A stretch of DNA of 64,000 nucleotides from Polytrichum commune. Its lineage: Eukaryota; Streptophyta; Polytrichopsida; Polytrichales; Polytrichaceae. Positions within the stretch are counted from its first letter, which is position 1; every line of letters begins with the position of its first letter. Below, in pieces: positions 35,971 to 46,007 of the stretch. Location of the stretch: positions 46,898,758-46,962,757 of the forward strand of contig OX485805.1 of the NCBI GenBank assembly GCA_950295325.1. Direction: 5' to 3'. The position numbers were made by a program, and so were the translations under genes. A model generated the notes under the pieces. It searched no databases. It saw only the letters and a program-made list of their open reading frames with translations, and had not been told where the DNA came from.

Positions 35971-37780
35971 ACACACCACCAGCCCGACCCCACACCAAGA
36001 TGAAGACATCAACATGCAATTGGAGGCAATCACACGTGAATACGGTGGTAGCTCACTACAACTATCCCTTTCTCAAGAGTGTCTAGAGGGAAATCAACTT
36101 CAAGCCGCCAACAAGGAGAGAAGAATCATCCATTTGGCAAAAATACCCCCATCCTCTCCCACAAAAGCCCAAGAATAGAAGACACAAGCCATATCCAAAG
36201 CACCAAGAGAAGTGTAGGAGGAGACGAAGATACGGCAACCTCACACCCCAAAAACAACATGGAGGGCATACAAAGCCGGGTGTGCCACAAAGTAGCAATC
36301 CTTAGCATTGACATTGTCGCACAAGTGTGGTATGGATATCCCATCCATGAAGGCATGGCCATTTAACAAGGCTAACCAATCTTGAAGGAAACCAGATTGG
36401 ATGAAGAGTTCCTCAACATGGAGACACCACTCACCAAATTTGAAGAATTCCGAACTCTCCATTGAGCATTCCCGAGGGTGCATCAATGCATTTACCCACA
36501 TGAGAGGCAAAATGCAGTTTTGGGACCACCTTCATTTTACACAATCTTTGAAATATGAAAAGGTGAAACAAGATACCGGGCTATTTGAGGGCTTCCATAT
36601 CATTATTTGCTTTGACACCATGTTCAACACATGAGCAAAGGAGATGTCCAGAGTGCATGTCTTGATCATCGATGATGAAGATGAAGAAACTTCTTGGTAC
36701 AGACTACTCAAGCCCAATTGATATTGGTTTGATTTAAATCACCAAGAATTTTCTTGGGCAAGTTTTCATAAGCTACATCTGAAGCACACACTGAAAGATG
36801 GATTAACACTATTAAGAGAAGAACGTGCATTCATATGGAACTTGAAGGGGGAGAATAGGTCATCATTAAAGTTGGAAAGAACTTTGAGTTGGTCATAAAG
36901 GTGCAAATTTTCAACTCCGCATCAAATGTGACACACTACGCGACTACACCGCACAAAGCATCTTAAACACAGTAGTACACAAAAGTTACTACAAAGGCCA
37001 ACAACTTGAGTTCTTGACTTTAAAAAACTAGAAGTATCAAAGGACTACACAATTTTTACACTAGCTACCGAGTGGGATAAGCATTAAAAAGAATACAAAC
37101 CATCATAAACTCAATAAGTGAATGTGCCAAACAAACATGTGCCGCACCTTCACCCCTCTCCTTCACCCTACAAATAAGACTTCAAGGGGACTTCTTGCCC
37201 CGTAAACTACAAAAACAATGGAAAAACAACTCAACACCAGAGCCACCACATTCCCAACACCCCCTACCTAGCATCTTAAACCATAAATTCAAGAAGTAAA
37301 AAAACCTTCCACAACATAACCCTACCAGCCACCACTTATAACCCACTAGAATACAAAATTGGTTGGCCAACATAGCTGACATAGGAGAAAAATAAAAAAA
37401 TAAAAAAGGGTTTAAGCTCAAAAGAATAAGCATTGCATAGACCTCCCAAAACTGTAAAAGAGTAATAAAAAAACATAAAATTTTATTTTAAAAAAAAAGA
37501 TTCACAAAAGAATTTTCAATCATCAAAACTCCACATCACTCAATTGTTTCATAGATAAAGATGGAAGCCCAACCATATATCCAGACACCATTGCAAATGT
37601 CATCTACTCCACATAAAAAGAACCATTCTAAAGACACCCCCCCCCCTAATACTCAGACCCGAAAAATCATTCATTAGGATGAATGTGTGCCATTTGTCAA
37701 TACCCATGGCAAACAAAAGACGGTTTCATACTAGAAAAAAAAACAACCTCCACACTCAATCCGCTAACCGCATCATTCAC
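35971..37780 (+). pseudogene. Probable 5' part of a decayed LINE
   Basis: The C/A-rich composition continues, and short patches read like coding sequence on the plus strand (AKQTCAAPSPLSFTLQ near 37125). All frames are broken by stops and indels. I infer it belongs to the LINE because it runs directly into the reverse transcriptase remnant, but no domain here is diagnostic. Confidence 0.35.
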
Positions 37781-38740
37781 TAGAATCATATATGACACAT
37801 GCCTTCAAAATCTATTTAAGAAGGCTTTAGACCCATGAGAAATACAACTAGATAAATTCAAGCAGTCATCACTGCCTCAGAAGACGCCAAAATCACAAAC
37901 AAATATATCTACCTAAGTTACATAGACTTTACAAATGCATTTGGCTCCATAGACTACCCTAGATTATTGGCCATAATGGAAGACCTTGGATACCGACTAG
38001 ATGCCATTGCACTAGTTGGCAATATCTACACAGAATCAACCATCTCCTCCCGAGGTACACACTTTACAACAAATCGGCCCTGAAACCATCCAAGGAGACA
38101 CCTTGAGCCCATAATTATTCATTATCTTCTTAGAATGGTTAGAAATATCAATATGGATATGACTTTAGCACCTCACCAAATAGTTGCACAACCCCAGCAT
38201 GTACCGATGACCTAGCCATTCTCACCGACATCAAAAAACACATACAAGTCCAACTCAACAAACTAAGACAACACTCTGACTAGATACACATGGAAATAGG
38301 CATAAATATATCTGCAGTGACAAAATGCCCCAACAAATCAAAACTACAACCCCTTGCATTTACCACATGCCTAAAAGTCCAAAATATTAACTATAAACAA
38401 CAACAACTCCCCATCCTCTCACAAAACGAAGCATATACATGCCTAGGAATATAACTAGTCCCATCCCTAAAATGGGTCACACATAAAGAAATCACTGTAG
38501 CAAAAATGAAAAATAAAGCACAACCTTACTATTATCATCCGCATCACTACAACAAAAGACAAAGATCCTCAACACAATCATTCGCCCGGGCATTGAATAT
38601 GCCTATTATGTTGCCCCTTTGTTTTTGTCCCAGATATTAAAAAACTAGATAAACTCCTCATCAAAGTCACAAAATTCACATGTAACATCTTCAAAGACTC
38701 CTTTAATATTCTTGCCCGGCTACCTTGCAAAACATTCAAC
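37781..38740 (+). pseudogene. LINE reverse transcriptase domain, degenerate
   Basis: In sequence order, with frame changes and stops between, one reads FRPMRNTTR, YLSYIDFTNAFGSIDYPRLL (37912 on), EDLGYRLDA, TIQGDTLSP with a stop before LFIIFLEWL, and ACTDDLAILTD where YADDLA is expected. These correspond to the order of non-LTR reverse transcriptase blocks. The LDFxxAFxSI, QGDxLSPxLF and (A)DD motifs mark it as a LINE rather than an LTR element. It is clearly non-functional. Confidence 0.75.
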
Positions 38741-39277
38741 ATGGAAACATTCTCCCCACTCCCAAGATATGCCACTACGCTTTGTGAACAACTCCAAGAG
38801 ACACTCAATGATCCAAGCCCGTTAGGCTATATATACCAAGGAATAGTGAAATTTATAGCCAACAAATATAGTGGAGTTAAATACCTCCCACAATTAAAAT
38901 ACCAAGCGTGCTCTAGATCATCATTTCTAAATACCCCGCTATTGGAAAAATGGTACAAAAGCCCAAACAAAATGTGGGCTAAACACATAAATGTTGTTTA
39001 TTTCCCCAACAATCACACAACAAACAAAATGTATACCCCAACTTTGACATCCCACACCTTACCCTCCATACTCAAGAATGTAACCCAATCAAAGACATCA
39101 TCGCCACATCACTCACAATACAAATACACCCCCCTTGTCCAAATACATGACAACATGGGAAACTATCAAACTACTAAACCACTTGAAAAATTAACATGGC
39201 TATGGGAAATATACTCACTTTACAAACCCATCGGGAACCAAACCCTCTCTCCACATATACAAAACTTTGCCACATAA
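38741..39277 (+). pseudogene. LINE linker region, still open for 178 codons
   Basis: This plus-strand frame lies between the reverse transcriptase and RNase H remnants. It contains LCEQLQETLNDPSPLGYIY, KFIANKYSGVKYLP and NKMWAKHINVVYFPNNH. It is the longest uninterrupted part of the element. I recognise no domain, and its position says it is the connection between the two enzymatic domains. Confidence 0.45.
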
Positions 39278-39960
39278 ATTCTCCTCCTCATTAACTGATA
39301 CATCAAACCACTTTCAAGATGTGAACTACCCACCACCCCCCTTTATATCCATAAGCACCACACACTTCCATCATCAATTCTAGACACACTCGTACAAACC
39401 TTCTAAATCACACACTCGTATTTCTCCAGTCCACTCACATGTCCCATGCAATTATCACATTGGCACTCCTCATATGAAATAGATGTAATGTTTGGCTCAC
39501 TAGGCCCAACCTTCTCCACTCAATGGAAAGGATGTGGGCATGCCCATATAACAATTTTAGACCTACTCCCAAAAATTATCAAATGGGCAAGACTAGCCAC
39601 ACACACCAATCACAACTCCATTACAATTTACCATCACATATGATGATCGGACAAACAATCCAACCAACCTGCTTCAACAACCACATTCCATCCCTCACTT
39701 TACAATATACCGAAACATTGCCCTTCCTGCATACTACAACAACAAAGAACCCCTACTCACCTCCATTCTAATACTCTCTCACACACCCATCACACCACAA
39801 ATACCCACCTTCCTCCAACAACTCCCTACAACACTCCTCTCCGTTTGCACCACCTACCCACCACACCTACCCCCATACATATAGAACATACATCAAAATC
39901 CCTCTTCATGGCACATAGCCTACCCTGCCCCCCCCCCCCCCCCCCTATGCTTCCCACTTG
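39278..39960 (+). pseudogene. LINE linker region, broken
   Basis: The segment is C/A-rich with frame changes and a C homopolymer near 39930-39946. Patches such as GSLGPTFSTQWKGCGHAHI suggest former coding sequence continuing toward the RNase H domain. Confidence 0.4.
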
Positions 39961-40380
39961 CCCAATCTTACTATAGGGATGGCTCATTCACACCACTAGA
40001 TGGAGAAGGAAAATGCAATATTGTAGGAGCTGGAGTTTTTAATGGACCACTACAAGTCAATATCAATGCTCGTCTACTCAGATACCCTAATATTCTTAAA
40101 GCAAAATTATACTCACTTGCCGTGGAACACACCAATACGCTTCCAAAGGATACATTCATATTCACAAATAGCCTCAACAACATTTATGTTCTCCTCAACC
40201 AGATAAGAAACCCATCCTCCCAATATAACCACCCAGATAAGCTCTTCATAACCTGAATAATAAATACGCTAAAAACCTGTCACCATAATATCACCATTTG
40301 CAAAGTCACAGCCCTTCCAAACATCGTTGGAAATGACAAGGGTGATAAGTTGGCCAAATCAAAGAGCAAAACAACCTCAC
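39961..40380 (+). pseudogene. LINE RNase H domain, catalytically degenerate
   Basis: The frame at 39970 onward reads YYRDGSFTP, GAGVFNG, ILKAKLYSLAVEH, TFIFTNSLNN, then after a stop TALPNIVGNDKGDKLAKS. The order matches ribonuclease H type I: D-G-S, G-A-G, A-E-L, TDS and G-N-D-x-A-D. The first and last aspartates remain, but the expected Glu is Lys (AKL) and the TDS Asp is Asn (TNS). RNase H domains are known in some plant LINEs. Confidence 0.7.
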
Positions 40381-40680
40381 ATTGTAGAAACCCCTTTCCA
40401 CCTCATTGGCCATCTATCCCTCAACATCCACACAACATGACGACTTAGTCCGCAACTTTAAAAACTACATAGAAAAATAACATGTAAGCGGACTTATCTC
40501 CCATGCAAAAAATACAATACCTTGTACAGACAAATGGCTCCCAAACACAAACATACACATAAAATGGTCAAGTCTATTCTAGAATGCCCCTTGGATTACC
40601 GATGTGCAAATAACACAAACTCTCAAACTTAGATATGAAAGATACTTAGGGAACTACCAGAAAAAAACACATCCTCAAAC

Positions 40681-41325
40681 AAGACATATCCCCAACATGT
40701 AACCTATGCACGTACATCTCACCTAAATGACACGTGCCTCTACCTACTATCATGCTACACTAATAAACACATAAACAATCCAAGGAAAAACCGACACAAT
40801 AAAGTAGTACACACACTAACAAACACACTATTAGCCCACCCCACAACCCATTGCTTTACCCTAATCAATGCCAGTAACATTAAAGACTGCACACCTGACA
40901 ACTTCAAACAAGACATATCCCCAACATGTAACCTATGCACATCCCACCTAAATGACACGTGCCTCCACCTACTATCATGCTACACTAATAAACACATAAA
41001 CAATCCAAGGAAAAACCGACACAATAAAGCAGTACACACACTAACAAACACACTACTAGCCTACCCCACAACCCATTGCTTTACCCTAATCAATGCCAGT
41101 AACATTAAAGACCACACACTTGACAACCTCAAACAAGACATATCCCCAACATGTAACCTATGCACATCCTACCTAAATGACATGTGCCTTCACCTACTAT
41201 CATGCTACACTGATAAACACATGAACAATCCAAGGAAAAACCGACACAATAAAGCAGTACACACACTTACAAACACACTACTAGCCCAATCAATGCCAGT
41301 AACGTTAAAAACCACACACTTGACA
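40681..41325 (+). repeat. Three tandem copies of the LINE zinc-finger-like segment
   Basis: Units start at 40681, 40910 and 41135 with AAGACATATCCCCAACATG, giving periods of 229 and 225 bp; the last copy is shortened. Each unit encodes CNLC..HLNDTCLHLLSC (C-x2-C, then H and C), a CCHC-like finger followed by HINNPRKNRHNKAVHTLTNT. The second and third copies are very similar to the first. The duplication probably arose after the element stopped moving, or by template slippage. Confidence 0.8.
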
Positions 41326-41335
41326 ACACCATACC

Positions 41336-42119
41336 AATGGTCGGGGAAAACAAACGGCTAGTTCATTATCAGCCGATGGATTTCCCCTCATGGCCGGTCC
41401 AAATTTCCAACTATCGGATGCCAATCCAACTGTAATTTCAATCCTCCGGCAATTAGCCAATGGACCAAAAAATGTCCCGGAAATGTAGCGGATTCTTCTT
41501 GTGAGTTACTGGATTTCAGCCGGAAGAAGTATTCAAATTTCAAATACTGGCTGATACCTGGGAAATGGTAACCGACAATGATTTTGATGACATTCTAACA
41601 AGTGCTCTAGATCTTTGGAAGGATGCTGCTAGGTTTCGCTATTTGTATAGCAATCCAGAGCGCTATTTGTCTGGGGCATCTGATGATGCACTTGAGGAAG
41701 TACTCTAAACCTTAAACTTTTTGAATTATGCAACCTTTCCATGACCAAATCCAATTGCTTCTATGAAGAATTGGGGGACCCTTGGCCTTGAAGCGGTGAA
41801 GGCATTGCTAGGTTCAATTCCTACCAAGGATATTTAATCTTCAAATTTAAAGTTTTGAACATGCCTTTCTTTTCACTTATTCAAGATTTTGTACTAAGAA
41901 ATGATTTCTAATAACTTTTCATATATTTTTTAAACAATTAGTGCCGATATGAATTCCATTTAATCGGATATTGGCCAATGAAAATATGAAAATATAGGCA
42001 ATTGGCCGATTGATTTTACAAAAGACCGGCTCTTGCTGATGTAAATTGGAAAAAATCCGACCCTTCGTAGCAACTACTGGCAAATAGCCACTAAGGCTTC
42101 AAAAACTTCCCGAACTCTG
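41336..42119. mobile_element. 784-bp insertion in the LINE with 9-bp target duplication
   Basis: The LINE text CACCATACC (41327-41335) is repeated at 42120-42128, where the LINE frame resumes, so this block was inserted. The left terminus AATGGTCGGGGAAA and the inverse of the right terminus, CAGAGTTCGGGAAG, are weakly similar. Sub-terminal GGCCGGT/GCCGAT motifs recur at both ends. A 9-bp duplication suggests a Mutator-like element. Inside is an intact 47-codon frame (41565-41708) reading DFDDILTSALDLWKDAARF and YLYSNPERYLSGASDDALEE, which I do not recognise. It could be a captured host fragment. Confidence 0.6.
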
Positions 42120-42660
42120 CACCATACCCTAACAACTACTCCCATGCACATGCTATCTACCAAGATGCAAATGCCTAGCTCAACTTAGACATGATATATT
42201 ATGCATCTTAGGAGCCCCACCTACAAGTTAATCACCCTTCACACCTAGCCCAAACCTCAAAGTACAAATATTTGACTTCACTGCTACAATGATAGATTCC
42301 CAACACACACCACTAACCAAAAACTTGATAATACACCATTCTCTACCTACTCCTATCCCAACAAGGGTGGATTGTACTACGACCCATTATAATCACAGCA
42401 AGAATAAGGGGCACTATACATACAACAATTGTTAAACTCCTCCAAAACCTACACATCTCTTACTCCAAAATCCATCAAATTATGGAATTCTTCTCTCAAA
42501 TTGCTATAATGTACCTAACGCCCATACTCCTAAACAAAATGAAATTAGAATAGAAACAAGCCCTAGTCCCACTTGACTAAACACACTTACTAACACAAAA
42601 ACCCAAAACTAACATAGAAGCCCCAACACTAACTACATGGTCCACCTATGAATATTAATA
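42120..42660 (+). pseudogene. LINE 3' coding remnant
   Basis: After the insertion the plus strand resumes element-like coding text: LLPCTC, RCKCLAQLRHDILCILGAP, FTATMIDSQHTPLTKN, HSKIHQIMEFFSQIA and TPILLNKMKLE in shifting frames. It ends near the start of the non C/A-rich sequence at about 42670. No poly(A) or microsatellite tail is obvious. Confidence 0.5.
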
Positions 42661-44541
42661 GGCACTAAGCCACCCCCACTCTCATGCTCATGTAGACATG
42701 AGAGGGAGGCGACAGACATCGCATGGCAAGGTAGAAGACTATGATGTTCAATTTTCTTTTCTTTTCTTTTCTTTCTATTGACGGTCTTCTACCTATACAC
42801 ATCATCGATTTGGTCATCCATCATGACATTCTATGCTTAGGGTAGATTTCCATGGAGAGGGGAAAATTAATGTTGATGTTATGAATAATCTATGAGTCGC
42901 AAGACTATTATTCGAAGAGGATGTTTCTAACCCATTTGCTAACCCTATTGAATTTCCTTGAAATGTCCCAAGAATGATAAGAAACTCAAATCAACAAAAA
43001 CCATGGGGGTGTCGCTTTAAAGACTATTTATCGTAGGCAGCTTTGTATAGAAGTCAAGACAAATTATGAACCTCTAAAAATACACTACCTACTATGGAAA
43101 AGGTGGGACGAAGGTGACATCAACATTCCATTTCTGCTTCCCAATGAGAAACGCACTATGTAGTGGGCCTCACACATCCAAAGATCTCTTACAAGGTGAT
43201 GTTCACTTCTATGAAATTTTGACTCGTTTTTTGGAAAATATGGAGCATAAACGTATATAATTGGCAAGTCAAATTCTCTCTCTCTCTATATATATATATA
43301 TAACTACAACGTAAACTAGAAGTTGTCAATAAAAATGAGTGAACCCTTTCATGTCTATGACAAGTGTAAATGAGCAACATGGAAGACTATGAATCAAGTG
43401 TAAATAAGCAATTCGAGGTTACATTTTGACATCTGTGAAAAGTTATAAAAAGTTAAAACAAAGGCATACACAATACATTCACCGTCTGGATGTGATTGTA
43501 AGCACAACTTTTGTTACAACTTTTCCTTTTGGAAGAAACATCCAAGAGACAACAACGATCCAAACTTTGGAACCTCATTGCAATTGTTCACAAAATGGCT
43601 TGAACTCTAGGGGTTAGGTACTATACCAAGTTTTCTTTTGCACTAGGTACCACAAACAAAGAGTGAGAAACATAATGGACATGTGAAAAGCATCTAAGGT
43701 ATGCCGGTGTTATTTGGTTACTTTTCCTAAATATTAGACACCTACATTTGATTGGTGTGTGCTTTGGTGAGGATCACATAATAAACAACATAAAGATGTC
43801 CACATGTTGACAAGTGACAAGACTATGTCTTCAAATTTTATTGATCAATTCATACTTAATACTAAACACAATTGGGATAACCTATGTATGCAGTTCAAGA
43901 ATCAACGCACATGCACTTATGATAGTTTTAATTGAATATGGGAAGGTTCAATTTTTGGTTATGCTTCATCAAAGATTTGTTGGCTCTGTCTGTAGGATAG
44001 AGACTATGCATCAACTTCTCTGTTTCAAGAGCATATTTCCTAACCACTTTGCGTTCACACTTGGATGTTACTTGTTCTTGCTATTTTTGTTCCATTCTAT
44101 TTAATGTGGATGGTAAATATATTGTTATATATATATATATATATATATAGTTGCTCCCTAAATTGTATTGAAAAAGATCTAGTTAACTATGGTTATTTTG
44201 GCAGTTGCTAATTATTTATTTTTAAATGTTTGGGTGATAAATGAGTAGCTTTAGGCCTTCACCCGCATTTGAGAAGAAGGTGCACAAAATCCAATAAATG
44301 TTTGGTTATAGGTATAGTAAATAGCCATGGACCAGCATGAGCAAAGTGGACAGCTACAGTTGTGGTCTTTCATAGTAAAGGACAAAACCTTACAGTTCTA
44401 CCGTTTTCTTAATAAACATTATCAACGTTAATGCAAGCAATTAGTAGAAGTTTGAGAACACAAAGGACCGAAGAACATTCACGTACCTTAGAAAACAATG
44501 CATAACACCAAGAGATGTACCTGTGGCGTGGTGTTTTAGTA
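42661..44541. other. Intergenic stretch with microsatellites and a family K fragment
   Basis: It contains (TTTTC)n near 42749-42772, (TC)n followed by (TA)n at 43275-43302, and (TA)n at 44128-44149. The segment 43690-43790 (TGGTTACTTTTCC, AGACACCTACATTTGA, GTGGTGTGTG-like) is a fragment of MITE family K. No gene is supported. Confidence 0.5.
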
Positions 44542-44961
44542 GAGTTATTCGTAAAGTACAGTGGATGAAACCATGGGTTTAGTCTTACACCACAAGTTTA
44601 TGAGAATTAACACAAAGTCACCCAAGTTTTCTTAATGCTTGAATTATTATTCACAAGGAGTGGTGTTGGGCTATAAAAACCAGCTTTCTAGTTTGTCCTA
44701 CTAGGATGGATGGATCAAGCTAGCCTTGCATAAGCCTATCTGGGATTTAAGAAAACAATACCCATATGCACACCCTTTTGTAGATCCAAAAATTCTATCA
44801 AAGTTTGAGAGGTGAAATCAGAAGATCCCAAAATTTGCACCCAACTTTTTAAAATAGGCTCTGAAACACGATGAGCTAGTGAGCTCTTAATAGAAAGCTT
44901 TTCTCAAAGAAGGATCAAACCCATGAGCTTGTCCCTCTTTGAGAGACTTTACGGATAACTC
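44542..44961. mobile_element. GAGTTAT-end MITE with TA target duplication
   Basis: The ends GAGTTATTCGTAAAG and the inverse of CTTTACGGATAACTC match at 14 of 15 positions, and TA flanks both sides (44540-44541, 44962-44963). A TA duplication suggests a Tc1/mariner-type (Stowaway-like) MITE. It is an inverted relative of 33711-34462. Confidence 0.6.
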
Positions 44962-46007
44962 TAATATCTGAAAAATATTCAAAGATTTTACTTTAAAAAG
45001 AAAACAAACTACCGTAGTACCTTTATAGGCGAACTAATATTATATTTTTATTTTTAGATTCGACAATCCCAAAAACACTATTTCCAAAAGTTTCGGTTTT
45101 CCAAAAAATAGTTTTACCTTAGTGCCAAAGTGGTAAAGGTACTACGGTATTTGATGTCTATTTCTTCATGACATCGGACTCAATCTCAACCATCTTCTAT
45201 ACATGAATGAATACATAAGTTGATCAATATCTTGGATGAATGAACAATATATGTCTCTCATACATCAACATCCATGTGTACGTGCTCAAGGATACTAATG
45301 GCTGCCATCACTCCCACAAATTATAGTTATAGCACAAAAGCATTCGAAATTACAGAAAAGAAAGAAGCATTTTCATGAGTTCACCACAAGCAGATTTCAA
45401 TAGTCACACGTGTGTGCTCAATAGTAGTAAATCATTGACCTTATTACATTAATGTTCTCCAGGTCAAATATACCAATCCTGTCTCATTCTTCGACGTAAT
45501 TATACCACAATGTCTAGAGTTTCACGATTGCTCATGATTCAGATATGAGGGTAGCACAGCATTGTGATTGAATTACGTTATTCTTGTCACAAGGATCGTA
45601 ATCCAAGCACAAAACGACTGGCACCAAGTAGCAATAAATATGTTGTGCTGCTGCCTGTGTAGAAATACGGCTTCAATTTGACCACATTTGTAAGAGCCAC
45701 CATGTCGATTGGGACAATCAAATTGCCTACATTTGGGAACGATTGAGTGATGGTTGTTAGTAGTTGTTTTCTAAAATTGAGGGTACACGATGACGTTTCG
45801 GACATTTTGATTACTCGATTGCAGAATAGAATGGGGAGTGATTGCATGTAGAATTTGTTTGGTGGTATGGAGTTTCTGTGCAATGACCAAGCTTCATGAG
45901 ATCTCCATGTTGGCCTTAAGAAGTTGAGTGTTGAGAAGTTCCAATAGAGCCTTCAAAATTTGCCAGGGGGTTTGTAATTTGAGGTGACGGATACAGCGGT
46001 GTGCAAC
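44962..46007. other. Upstream region of the DPE1 gene
   Basis: AT-rich sequence with short frames only. GC content rises sharply only after the start codon. The frame upstream of the chosen ATG is open to 45984 without an ATG, so 46008 is the first possible methionine. No promoter element can be assigned with confidence. Confidence 0.4.

Noticed and set aside
40681-41325. CRISPR array
   Set aside because: The repeats are over 220 bp, contiguous without spacers, and encode a LINE segment.
45984-46007. DPE1 start at a GTG codon eight codons upstream
   Set aside because: Nuclear plant genes start at ATG; the first in-frame ATG is 46008, giving a normal transit peptide.
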